This document shows positions 1-6,064 of a stretch of 7,732 nucleotides of DNA, one piece after another. The notes under the pieces were generated by a model that ran no database searches, had not been told where the DNA came from, and was given only the letters and a program-made list of their open reading frames with translations. Source of the DNA: Cellvibrionaceae bacterium (GTDB taxonomy: Bacteria; Pseudomonadota; Gammaproteobacteria; Pseudomonadales; Cellvibrionaceae). The number at the start of each line of letters is the position of its first letter. Position 1 is the first letter of the stretch. A program made the position numbers and the translations under genes. Where the stretch lies: the NCBI GenBank assembly GCA_025800435.1, contig JAOXRV010000258.1, forward strand, positions 1 to 7,732. The letters run 5' to 3'.

Positions 1-224
1 CAATCGCCCGATAAGTTATTGTTTTTAAGCACTTTTTACATACAAAGCCAATCCCTGAGCCGATTAACACGCCTATTCGGCTCATCGGCCAATATCCCCC
101 ACCCCTGCTGTTACACCAATACCGCCCCCAGCCCATTGATACCGCCTAACGTCCCCAGCAATATTTTGGTATCCTTAGCGCCCTTTTTTACCCCACAGCC
201 CTGAACACAGCGAAAGGAACAACT
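1..224. other. Upstream flank: no convincing gene, possible 3' end of an upstream CDS
   Basis: Frame 1 on the + strand is open from the first base to a TGA at 202-204, so it could be the last 67 codons of a gene that begins before the window. However, the translation is rich in Ser, Pro and Thr, shows no recognisable domain, and its only early start is a TTG. Frame 3 closes at a TAA at 12-14, so an upstream gene could equally end there and leave about 210 bases of intergenic DNA. The sequence alone does not decide between these. The stretch also holds an inverted repeat (56-84) and the ribosome binding site of the next gene (AAAGGA at 213-218). Confidence 0.4.
56..84. repeat. 8-bp inverted repeat, possible hairpin
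   Basis: TGAGCCGA (56-63) and TCGGCTCA (77-84) are perfect reverse complements separated by 13 bases. No T run follows on either side, so a classical intrinsic terminator is unlikely. If an upstream gene ends at 12-14, this could be a 3' stem-loop of that gene or part of the leader of the ArsC-family gene. Function unknown. Confidence 0.4.
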
Positions 225-569
225 ATGGCCATTACCCTCTACGGTATCCCCAATTGCGATACGGTTAAAAAAGCCCGCAGCTGGCTAGCGGATGCCGGGG
301 TGGATCATGTATTTCACGATTTTCGCAAAGATGGGCTGGATGAGGCCCAAGTGCAGGCCTGGATCGATGAGCTGGGCTGGGAAACCCTGGTCAATAAGCG
401 CAGCACCAGCTGGAAGGCCCTGGATGAGGACGAGCGTAACACCATGGATGCCGCTGGCGCCAAGGCGGCGATACTGGCCGCCCCCACCCTGATTAAACGG
501 CCATTACTGGATACCGGCACGAGCCGCCATGTGGGCTTTAAAGCCGCAGATTACGCCGAAATTTTTTAA
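225..569 (+). CDS. ArsC/Spx-family reductase, YffB type
   Basis: A 114-residue cytoplasmic thioredoxin-fold protein of the ArsC/Spx superfamily, closest in my recollection to E. coli YffB (about 118 residues). It has the N-terminal YGIPNCDTVKKAR motif, with the single redox cysteine at C11 and no second Cys three residues later, so it lacks the CXXC of Spx. Also present are NKRSTSW (57-63) and the IKRPLL signature (90-95), with R59 and R92 as candidate anion-binding arginines. Family knowledge suggests a glutathione-dependent thiol reductase; real arsenate reduction is not established for YffB-type proteins, and no ars genes lie nearby. The ATG at 225 has a good Shine-Dalgarno (AAAGGA, 213-218; 6-base spacer). 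The gene ends 26 bases before dapD, so the two probably share a transcript. An ArsC-like gene next to dap genes is also found in pseudomonads, as I recall. The family is secure; the substrate is unknown. Confidence 0.93.
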   Translation: MAITLYGIPNCDTVKKARSWLADAGVDHVFHDFRKDGLDEAQVQAWIDELGWETLVNKRSTSWKALDEDERNTMDAAGAKAAILAAPTLIKRPLLDTGTSRHVGFKAADYAEIF

Positions 570-595
570 CATTAAAATTATTAATAGGTAACACC

Positions 596-1627
596 ATGAG
601 CAATTTATACAGCGTCGGCCTCGGTGTCGGCACCCACAACCAAAACGGCGAGTGGCTGGAAGTTTTCTACCCCCAGCCACTACTGAACCCCAGCGCCGCC
701 CTGGCCGATGCCCTAGCCGCTGCGGGTTATAAAGATGGCAATCAAGCCCTGGCCCTAAGCAATGCCCAAATGGCCGAGCTGGCCAGCGCCCTGGAACAAG
801 CCGGTGAAGCCGAGCAGGCCGCCATTGCCAAGCAACTGGCAAGCGCCGAGCGCCCCTTGGTGGCCACCGTATTGGCCGCCGATGAAGCGCCATCCAGCAC
901 CCCCGAGGCCTACCTAAAACTGCACCTGATTTCGCACCGTTTAGTTCGCCCCCACGGCACCAACCTATCCGGTATCTTCCCCCTACTGCCCAATGTGGCC
1001 TGGACCAACCAGGGCGCCATCGACCTGGCCGAGCTGCCCCAGCGCCAGCTGCAGGCGCGTTTAACAGGCGAGCTGCTGGAAGTATCCTGTGTGGATAAAT
1101 TCCCCAAGATGAGCAACTACGTGGTACCGGCCGGTGTACGCATCGCCCACACCGCACGGGTACGCCTGGGCGCCTACCTGGGCGAAGGCACCACCATCAT
1201 GCACGAGGGTTTTGTTAACTTTAATGCCGGCACCGAAGGCCCCGGTATGATCGAAGGCCGCGTATCGGCGGGTGTTATGGTTGGCGCTGGCTCTGATTTG
1301 GGCGGCAGCGCCTCCACCATGGGTACCCTGTCGGGCGGTGGCAATATCATTATTTCGCTGGGTAAAGAGTGCCTGCTGGGCGCCAATGCCGGCGTGGGTA
1401 TTCCACTGGGCGATCGCTGCACCGTTGAAGCTGGCCTGTATATTACCGCCGGTACCGTCGTGCAATTACTGGATGAGCAAGGCCAGCCTCTGGACACGGT
1501 TAAAGCCCGCGACCTGGCGAGCAAATCTGACTTGCTGTTCCGCCGCAACTCTAAAACCGGCGCAGTCGAGTGCAAGGCCAACAAAAATGCCATCGCCCTA
1601 AACGAAGAGCTGCACACCAACAACTAA
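596..1627 (+). CDS. dapD: 2,3,4,5-tetrahydropyridine-2,6-dicarboxylate N-succinyltransferase
   Basis: DapD (EC 2.3.1.117) transfers succinyl from succinyl-CoA to tetrahydrodipicolinate, committing it to the succinylase branch of diaminopimelate/lysine synthesis in the cytoplasm. At 343 residues it is the long form typical of Pseudomonas (about 344), not the roughly 274-residue E. coli form. Residues 1-165 form the N-terminal domain, with HLISHRLVRPHG at 110-121. About 168-290 is the left-handed beta-helix acyltransferase domain, containing DKFPKM (167-172), GEGTTIMHEGFVNFNAG (196-212), MIEGR (218-222, with E220 a likely active-site residue by analogy with long-form DapD), TMGTLSGGGN (241-250) and GANAGVGIPLGD (262-273). 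The C-terminus carries DLLFRRNS (312-319) and AVECKANK (323-330). The ATG at 596 is preceded by a modest AGG-type ribosome binding site (585-590). It follows the ArsC-family gene closely and lies 211 bases before dapE, with a palindromic element in the gap. Confidence 0.98.
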   Translation: MSNLYSVGLGVGTHNQNGEWLEVFYPQPLLNPSAALADALAAAGYKDGNQALALSNAQMAELASALEQAGEAEQAAIAKQLASAERPLVATVLAADEAPSSTPEAYLKLHLISHRLVRPHGTNLSGIFPLLPNVAWTNQGAIDLAELPQRQLQARLTGELLEVSCVDKFPKMSNYVVPAGVRIAHTARVRLGAYLGEGTTIMHEGFVNFNAGTEGPGMIEGRVSAGVMVGAGSDLGGSASTMGTLSGGGNIIISLGKECLLGANAGVGIPLGDRCTVEAGLYITAGTVVQLLDEQGQPLDTVKARDLASKSDLLFRRNSKTGAVECKANKNAIALNEELHTNN

Positions 1628-1669
1628 AACAGCAACTAGCGCAGTGCACTCGAAGCCACATAACTTGAG

Positions 1670-1681
1670 GCCTGCGCAAAC
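1670..1681 (+). repeat. Left copy of an imperfect direct repeat flanking the palindromic element
   Basis: GCCTGCGCAAAC here resembles GCCTGCACCAAAC at 1797-1809. The two share GCCTGC and CAAAC, with one extra base and a change between. They bracket the 1685-1792 palindrome at 3 and 4 bases distance. They could be an outer layer of the same repeat or a decayed target-site duplication. Confidence 0.35.
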
Positions 1682-1684
1682 TAA

Positions 1685-1792
1685 GAGCCGCGAGTGGGCA
1701 AGGGGTTTTCAGACCTTGTCTGCAGGGAAGCAGACAAGGAGCCCCAGGGATGGGTTTACGCGTTCTGAAAACCCCTTGCCCACTTGCGGCTC
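1685..1792. repeat. 108-bp palindromic element between dapD and dapE
   Basis: Arms 1685-1713 and 1764-1792 are complementary over 29 positions with a single exception (G1692 opposite T1785, a G-U pair in RNA). The left arm reads GAGCCGC, then GAGTGGGCAAGGGG, then TTTTCAGA. Inside lie two further hairpins: a perfect 10-bp stem CCTTGTCTGC/GCAGACAAGG (1714-1723, 1730-1739) with loop AGGGAA, and a smaller AGCCC/GGGTT stem (1740-1744, 1752-1756) whose loop again contains AGGGAT. There is no open frame and no T run, so this looks like an interspersed palindromic repeat rather than a terminator. If dapD and dapE are co-transcribed it would form a very stable mRNA stem that could affect dapE expression or RNA processing. 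It resembles short repeats I recall from marine gammaproteobacterial intergenic DNA, but I could not check this. Confidence 0.85.
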
Positions 1793-1796
1793 GGAT

Positions 1797-1809
1797 GCCT
1801 GCACCAAAC
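1797..1809 (+). repeat. Right copy of the imperfect direct repeat flanking the palindromic element
   Basis: GCCTGCACCAAAC is the partner of 1670-1681. It lies 4 bases outside the right arm of the palindrome. The word GCCTGC(G/A)C also occurs at 7680-7687 in the repeat-like end of the window, which favours these being part of the repeat vocabulary rather than a chance duplication. Confidence 0.35.
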
Positions 1810-1838
1810 CACCAAGCTAGCCAGACAAAGAGCCCACT

Positions 1839-2972
1839 ATGCAAAACTCCCCGACTCTAGAACTCGCCATGGATTTACTCCGCCGCCCCTCGGTCACCCC
1901 GGCCGATGAAGGCTGCCAAGATTTAATGTGCGAGCGCCTGGCCGCCATCGGCTTTGAAATCCACCGCTTAAAATTTGGCGAGGTGGAAAACTTTTGGGCC
2001 ATTCGCGGCGATAGCGGGCCAATTTTTGCCTTTGCCGGCCACACCGATGTGGTGCCAACAGGCCCCGAGGCCAATTGGCAACAGCCCCCGTTTGAGCCAG
2101 TTATTAAAGATGGCATGTTACTGGGCCGTGGCGCAGCGGATATGAAAGGCAGCCTGGCCGCCATGGTTACCGCCTGTGAAGACTTTGTCGCCGCCCACCC
2201 GGACCACAACGGCCGCATCGCCTTTTTAATTACCGCCGATGAAGAAGGCCCAGCCATCGACGGCACCGTTAAAGTGGTGGACTGGTTAGAACAGCAGGGC
2301 GAAAAAATTACTTGGTGTTTGGTGGGCGAGCCCTCCAGTACCGCACACTGTGGCGATACCATTAAAAACGGCCGTCGCGGCTCTTTAGGCTGCGAGCTAA
2401 GCGTTAAAGGCATTCAAGGCCACGTGGCCTACCCCCACCTGGCCCGCAACCCCATTCACCAACTGGCCCCGGCGCTGGCAGAGATGGCCGCCGAGCACTG
2501 GGACGAAGGTAATGACTTTTTCCCCGCCACCAGCTTTCAGGTTTCCAATATCAACGGCGGCACCGGCGCCACCAATGTAATCCCCGGCCATGTCGAAGTG
2601 GTGTTTAATTTTCGCTTTTCCACCGAATTAACCGAACAGGATTTGCGCCGCCGCAGCGAAGCCATCTTGGATAAACACGGCCTGGAATACGAGATTAACT
2701 GGAAGCTTTCGGGCCAGCCCTTTTTAACCAGCGAAGGCCCCTTGGTTGAAGCGGCCGTGGCGGCCATTAAAACCGAGGCCGGAATTGATACCGAGCTATC
2801 CACCGCTGGCGGCACCTCAGATGGGCGCTTTATTGCGCCAACTGGCGCCCAAGTTGTTGAGCTGGGGCCGGTTAATGCCACCATTCACAAAGTTGATGAG
2901 TGCGTAAGTGCAGCAGACTTAGATACGCTGCATAAAATTTATGTGGCTGTTCTTAAAAACCTTTTGAGCTAG
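1839..2972 (+). CDS. dapE: Succinyl-diaminopimelate desuccinylase
   Basis: DapE (EC 3.5.1.18) hydrolyses N-succinyl-LL-diaminopimelate to succinate and LL-diaminopimelate, the last step of the succinylase branch. It is a dinuclear zinc M20-family amidohydrolase of normal length (377 residues). All expected residues are visible, one position later than in the Haemophilus enzyme: zinc ligands H68 (GHTD, 67-70), D101 (ADMK, 100-103), E136 and E164 (VGEPS, 162-166), catalytic base E135 (ADEEG, 133-137), and H350 (ATIHKVDE, 347-354). The dimerisation domain (about 181-295) carries GIQGHVAYPH with H195, the residue known to reach into the partner's active site, and NINGGTGATNVIPG (237-250). The ATG at 1839 is preceded by a weak AAAGAG (1827-1832). 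It follows dapD on the same strand; whether both share a transcript is uncertain because of the palindrome between them. No residue is missing and the enzyme should be active. Confidence 0.98.
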   Translation: MQNSPTLELAMDLLRRPSVTPADEGCQDLMCERLAAIGFEIHRLKFGEVENFWAIRGDSGPIFAFAGHTDVVPTGPEANWQQPPFEPVIKDGMLLGRGAADMKGSLAAMVTACEDFVAAHPDHNGRIAFLITADEEGPAIDGTVKVVDWLEQQGEKITWCLVGEPSSTAHCGDTIKNGRRGSLGCELSVKGIQGHVAYPHLARNPIHQLAPALAEMAAEHWDEGNDFFPATSFQVSNINGGTGATNVIPGHVEVVFNFRFSTELTEQDLRRRSEAILDKHGLEYEINWKLSGQPFLTSEGPLVEAAVAAIKTEAGIDTELSTAGGTSDGRFIAPTGAQVVELGPVNATIHKVDECVSAADLDTLHKIYVAVLKNLLS

Positions 2973-3004
2973 GGTCCCGCTGAGCATCACCGAGTTATTC
3001 AGAG

Positions 3005-3018
3005 GTGCCCTAGGGCAC
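3005..3018. repeat. 14-bp perfect palindrome downstream of dapE
   Basis: GTGCCCTAGGGCAC is a perfect 14-bp dyad, 33 bases after the dapE stop. No T run follows, so it is not a standard terminator. It could be an operator half of the small-gene promoter region or a repeat remnant. Confidence 0.5.
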
Positions 3019-3026
3019 AAAACAAA

Positions 3027-3057
3027 TGGTCAATCCTCAAGATAAAAGGATTGACCA
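3027..3057. repeat. 11-bp inverted repeat overlapping a possible -35 box
   Basis: TGGTCAATCCT (3027-3037) and AGGATTGACCA (3047-3057) are perfect reverse complements with a 9-base loop. The right arm contains TTGACC, a near-consensus -35. As RNA this would be a solid hairpin downstream of dapE, but no U tract follows. As DNA it could be a regulator site over the promoter of the 3125 gene. The sequence does not settle which. Confidence 0.6.
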
Positions 3058-3078
3058 CTGTAACATTGCAGTCATATT
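3051..3078 (+). promoter_or_regulatory. Possible sigma-70 promoter for the 66-codon gene
   Basis: TTGACC (3051-3056, 5 of 6 to consensus) is followed after 16 bases by CATATT (3073-3078, 4 of 6). Transcription would start near 3085 and give a 40-base leader to the ATG at 3125. The -35 lies in the right arm of the 11-bp inverted repeat, which would fit regulation. This is a pattern match only. Confidence 0.35.
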
Positions 3079-3118
3079 GCCCCCGTATATTAGCCAGCAT
3101 TGAGATTGAGACGGGGGC
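3079..3118 (+). repeat. 8-bp GC inverted repeat just before the 3125 start codon
   Basis: GCCCCCGT (3079-3086) and ACGGGGGC (3111-3118) pair perfectly around a 24-base loop. The right arm ends 6 bases before the ATG at 3125 and includes the only G-rich stretch that could serve as a ribosome binding site. If both arms are in the transcript, the hairpin could mask translation start. Confidence 0.5.
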
Positions 3119-3124
3119 CACGGG

Positions 3125-3325
3125 ATGAGCCAAGCAAGCGACAAGCCGCTTACAAGTGCCAAGATACTACCCTTTCCCCGCCGCAATTTTCACGGTGCTG
3201 CTATTATCGCCGAAGACGGGACTGAAACGCCCATTACCGAAGCGATGGTGGAAGAAGCGATCGACAAGTTAATACATTACTTGCCGAACTGGCTTCACCC
3301 CTTAAGCACACCGGCCAATCATTGA
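3125..3325 (+). CDS. Small orphan protein of unknown function (66 aa)
   Basis: I do not recognise this protein. It has 66 residues and no signal peptide or membrane segment. Residues 1-13 are polar; KILPFPRRNFHGA (13-25) is a Pro/Arg-rich motif; 26-37 is a likely beta stretch (IIAEDGTETPIT); 38-53 (EAMVEEAIDKLIHYLP) is a good amphipathic helix; and the tail is Trp/His/Pro-containing. The composition is protein-like, unlike the antisense shadows elsewhere. An in-frame stop at 3107-3109 makes the ATG at 3125 the only sensible start, with no good Shine-Dalgarno (only GGGGG at 3113-3117, inside a hairpin arm). It is convergent with pdxB, 49 bases apart, and 152 bases after dapE with its own possible promoter, so it is probably a single-gene unit. 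A small regulator or adaptor is possible, but that is a guess. Confidence 0.6.
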   Translation: MSQASDKPLTSAKILPFPRRNFHGAAIIAEDGTETPITEAMVEEAIDKLIHYLPNWLHPLSTPANH

Positions 3326-3374
3326 GCGCAAGCCCAAGGTTTGGTGCAGTATCAGTTTTAAACTCTCCTCATAC

Positions 3375-4505
3375 TTAGGGATATCCCAAAGCTGCCAGAT
3401 CTCGGTCTAGCAGCTTCTTTTCTTTTTGGCTCCCTAAAAATTTTTCGGTATTACAGATGAAATGTTTAAACTCTAAACGACGCGGATATTGTTTGCGTAA
3501 ACGATCGAAAGCCAAGGCAAAATCTTCGGATTTTTTTGCCGCCTCACGCAGGCGACGGTCATCGCTGCGAATATCATAGGCGGCCAAAATCGCCTGGGCG
3601 CAAGCGCTAAAACGATTATCGCCACCAAGCTCAATTTCAGCCGCCTTAGCGTCTACTGCCAACTCTACGCTGGGCGCTGGCAGTTTAAAATGCTCGGCTA
3701 AGGCGCTGGCCACCATGGCGGTACCGGCCACCTTGCCATCGTGGCTATAACCGGCAATATGGGGCGTGGCAATTTGCACATGGGGCAATAGGCCCAGCTC
3801 AATTGCCGGCTCACCTTCCCACACATCCAACACCAACTGTAAATTCGCACCGCCGGCCATGTACTGCAGCAGTGCGGCATTATCAATACAGGCACCTCGG
3901 CCGCAATTTAATAGCACTGCCCCGGGTTTTAACTGGGCCAGCTCATCGGCGCCAATTAAATGCCAACTGGGAAAAGGCCCGCTGCGCGTAAGGGGGGTGT
4001 GCATCGAAATAATATCCGCCCCCAGCACTGTGTTTAAATCCGTTTGTATGGGGTAGCGTTCTGGCTCAATTAACGGGTCGTAGCCGACACAATCAATACC
4101 CAAGGCAGCGGCTTTGCGGTAAAGGGCCGAACCCACATTACCCAGGCCAATAATACCCAGGCGCTTACCGGCCCAGTTACAATTAATGGCCGCCAGCGCG
4201 GCGAATACATACTCGGCCACCGAGTTGGCGTTGCAGCCTGGGGCATTGGTATTGGCAATACCGGCCGCGTTTAAATAATCCAACTCCATATGGTCGGTGC
4301 CGATGGTACAGCTGCCCACAAATTGCACCTGGCTGCCCGCCAGTAGCTGCTTACCCACCTGAGTCACCGAGCGAACCACCAAGGCATCGGCGCCGGCGAT
4401 ATCCGCCGCGCGTAAATTGCGGCCGGGCAGTTTGCTCAGCTGCCCCATATGGCCCAAATAGGCTTCGGCGGCGGGCACATTTTCATCGACAATAATTTTG
4501 ATCAT
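3375..4505 (-). CDS. pdxB: Erythronate-4-phosphate dehydrogenase
   Basis: PdxB (EC 1.1.1.290) oxidises 4-phospho-D-erythronate to 3-hydroxy-2-oxo-4-phosphonooxybutanoate in the DXP-dependent pathway to pyridoxal phosphate; it is a cytoplasmic D-2-hydroxyacid dehydrogenase with tightly held NAD. At 376 residues it has normal length. Residues 1-95 are the first half of the substrate domain (SCTIGTDHMELDYL, 65-78). The Rossmann domain runs about 96-255 with GLGNVG (120-125), YDPL (142-145), HTPLT (169-173), NCGRGACID (200-208, catalytic R203), LDVWEGEP (226-233, E232) and TPHIAGYS (247-254, catalytic H249). The PdxB-specific dimerisation domain follows (about 280-376, ending ALGYP). The ATG at 4505 overlaps the stop of the nuclease gene (ATGA, 4502-4505), implying coupled translation as the last gene of the leftward operon. 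No clear terminator is visible after its stop. Confidence 0.97.
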   Translation of the reverse strand: MIKIIVDENVPAAEAYLGHMGQLSKLPGRNLRAADIAGADALVVRSVTQVGKQLLAGSQVQFVGSCTIGTDHMELDYLNAAGIANTNAPGCNANSVAEYVFAALAAINCNWAGKRLGIIGLGNVGSALYRKAAALGIDCVGYDPLIEPERYPIQTDLNTVLGADIISMHTPLTRSGPFPSWHLIGADELAQLKPGAVLLNCGRGACIDNAALLQYMAGGANLQLVLDVWEGEPAIELGLLPHVQIATPHIAGYSHDGKVAGTAMVASALAEHFKLPAPSVELAVDAKAAEIELGGDNRFSACAQAILAAYDIRSDDRRLREAAKKSEDFALAFDRLRKQYPRRLEFKHFICNTEKFLGSQKEKKLLDRDLAALGYP

Positions 4506-5401
4506 GCCAATAGTTTTTCCATACGGCTAAACAAACGGGGGAAGCCCCTATCCTGGCAAAAATTTGCCAGGCCGTCGAGATCAGCAGCGGCCCAATCCAG
4601 TTCTTTTACCGATTTAATTAGCGGGATATCGGTCACAATGGTGGCCAGGGTTTTAGCCATGGCGACCTGCTCAAGATGCGTTTCCAATTTATCGGCCAAG
4701 CCCTTAGCGCCGCGCAGGGGCAGCTCGGCCAAGCTATCGAGGTTAGTATACAGCGCCTTGATACCTGGGTGTTGCTGCAACAAGGCCGCAGCGGTTTTGG
4801 CACCGATGCCCGGCACCCCCGGAATATCGTCAATACTGTCGCCCACCAGGGCCAAATAATCGGCCATTAAGCCTGGGGGCACACCCCATTTGGCTTCAAT
4901 ATCCGGGGCGTAGTGGCGCTGTTCTTTAGCAAAATCCCATAAATAATCTTGGCGCCGGGTAATCAGCTGGCCCAGGTCTTTATCCCGCGTCAAAATGGCG
5001 ACCGGGCTTTTGCTGCGCCGCAAGCGCGCCGCCAAACTGCCGATTAAATCATCGGCCTCATAGCGCTCGCTGCCAAAACAGGCCAGGCCCATCAGCTCCG
5101 CCAGCTCGCGGCAGCTGTCTAGCTGAAAGGCCAAGGCCTCATCGGGCAGGGCACGGCTGGATTTATACTCGGGGTATAAGGCCTCGCGAAAGCTAGTGCC
5201 CAAGCTCTCATCAAAGCACACCCCCACCCGCTTGGGCTGGGTCTGCTCGCGCAGTTTAAGCAGAAAAGTCGCAAAGCCGTAAACCGCCTCGGTACTTAAG
5301 CCGTTGCTGGCAGTCCAGTTGGGGGGCAGGGAAAAATAATACTGAAAGATATAGATCGAGGCGTCGATCAAACACACCGACGCCGCTGGTGTTTGAGTCA
5401 A
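4502..5401 (-). CDS. Stand-alone 5'-3' exonuclease / flap endonuclease (Pol I 5'-nuclease type)
   Basis: A 299-residue free-standing relative of the 5'-nuclease domain of DNA polymerase I and of E. coli Xni/ExoIX (about 251). Such enzymes cut 5' flaps and primers in replication and repair. Every acidic metal ligand of the Pol I domain has a counterpart: D13, D64 (CFDES), E115, D117 and D118 (YEADDLIG, 114-121), D140 and D142 (LTRDKDL, 137-143), D188 and D191 (LVGDSIDDIPGVPGIG, 185-200). The helical-arch motif ALYPEYKSSR is at 74-83, and the helix-3-turn-helix follows around 186-210. It is therefore probably fully active, whereas E. coli Xni is reported to lack part of this site. The start is a TTG overlapping the epmC stop (TTGA, 5398-5401); an in-frame stop lies a few codons upstream and no ATG is available before residue 104, so TTG is favoured (GTG at codon 9 would be tight). 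Xni could be used as a symbol but orthology is unproven. Confidence 0.93.
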   Translation of the reverse strand: MTQTPAASVCLIDASIYIFQYYFSLPPNWTASNGLSTEAVYGFATFLLKLREQTQPKRVGVCFDESLGTSFREALYPEYKSSRALPDEALAFQLDSCRELAELMGLACFGSERYEADDLIGSLAARLRRSKSPVAILTRDKDLGQLITRRQDYLWDFAKEQRHYAPDIEAKWGVPPGLMADYLALVGDSIDDIPGVPGIGAKTAAALLQQHPGIKALYTNLDSLAELPLRGAKGLADKLETHLEQVAMAKTLATIVTDIPLIKSVKELDWAAADLDGLANFCQDRGFPRLFSRMEKLLA

Positions 5402-5970
5402 CGCAACATTTCCAAGCGGTAGAGATTGGCATTAACCACATCGCCAGTACCATAAAACTCCGTTAGCGCTTCGATAAAGGCCAGGCTACGCTGGTTGAGT
5501 AAGCCGTGGCAATAGCTGAGTATCTGGTCGTAGATACGGTGGCGAAACTGCTCGCTGGGCATGGCACCGCCAATTAAGTTATCAGCGCTTATGCGAAATG
5601 GAAAGCCCGCCGCCCTGGCTAAAATACACTCCAGCGCCTGGGGCCTGGCCTCTACCGCCTCAAACTCTTGCTGCTGTTCGGTGTTGCGGCCATCGGGGGC
5701 GTACCAGTAACCGTAGTCTTCCAGTTTGCGCCGGGCCTCGCCGGCCACCAGCCAGTGGGCTATCTCGTGCAGGCCGCTGGCGTAGTAATCAAGGGTAAAA
5801 TAAATGCAGTTGCGGGGTCGGTGTTCATTGGCGGGCAGGTACAAAGGTTCACTGGCCCCGCCGATTAATTCGGTGTTGTGGCTGCTTAAAAAGCAGTTAT
5901 TGAAAATGGTCTGAAGCTCTTCACAGCGGTGTTGCAGGGGCAATATTGCTGCCCTCTCGCTTTGATTCAT
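5398..5970 (-). CDS. epmC: Elongation factor P hydroxylase
   Basis: EpmC (YfcM) hydroxylates the beta-lysylated lysine of elongation factor P, the last step in the maturation that helps ribosomes pass polyproline stretches. The protein has 190 residues (E. coli about 182). With numbering from the chosen start, the conserved features are LIGG (35-38), EPLYLPA (41-47), the metal-binding ASGLHEIAHW (64-73; H68, E69, H72), GEARRKLEDYGYWYAPDGR (77-95), VEARPQALE (106-114; E107 a likely third ligand), and AAGFPFRISADNL (120-132). I chose the ATG at 5970 because AAGGAT lies 6 bases upstream (5977-5982) and the family starts there; a longer frame from a TTG at 6039 adds 23 Arg-rich residues without homology. 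It lies 94 bases after the cyclotransferase-like gene and overlaps the nuclease gene by 4 bases. EpmA, EpmB and EF-P itself are not in the window. Confidence 0.95.
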   Translation of the reverse strand: MNQSERAAILPLQHRCEELQTIFNNCFLSSHNTELIGGASEPLYLPANEHRPRNCIYFTLDYYASGLHEIAHWLVAGEARRKLEDYGYWYAPDGRNTEQQQEFEAVEARPQALECILARAAGFPFRISADNLIGGAMPSEQFRHRIYDQILSYCHGLLNQRSLAFIEALTEFYGTGDVVNANLYRLEMLR

Positions 5971-6064
5971 ATTGGCATCCTTAATCCGTTGTCGGCGCAC
6001 TCTAGTGTACTGAGCAATGTACCCAAAAGCGCGCCTCAAACCAAGCCAAGTGTGGAATTACACG

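Noticed and set aside
225..569. Arsenate resistance role for the ArsC-family protein
   Set aside because: The sequence fits the YffB branch, the flanking genes are for diaminopimelate synthesis, and there is no arsR, arsB or acr3 nearby.
504..1157. 217-codon open frame on the minus strand opposite the ArsC-family gene and dapD
   Set aside because: It is antisense to two confidently identified genes, is very rich in Arg, Gly, Trp and Pro as expected of shadow frames in GC-rich DNA, and has no recognisable motif.
1685..1792. Reading the dapD-dapE palindrome as a rho-independent terminator
   Set aside because: Neither strand has a T run after the stem, and the stem is far longer than normal with nested hairpins.
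3354..3364. AGTTT-T-AAACT dyad between the 3125 gene and pdxB as a shared convergent terminator
   Set aside because: The stem is only 5 AT-rich base pairs and lacks a GC core.
5971..6039. 23-residue N-terminal extension of EpmC from a TTG at 6039
   Set aside because: The extension is Arg-rich, has no counterpart in the family, and the ATG at 5970 has a proper Shine-Dalgarno.
5980..6040. Possible internal minus-strand promoter before epmC (TTGGGT with TAGAGT at 16 bases)
   Set aside because: Only 3 of 6 and 4 of 6 consensus matches; matches this weak occur often by chance.
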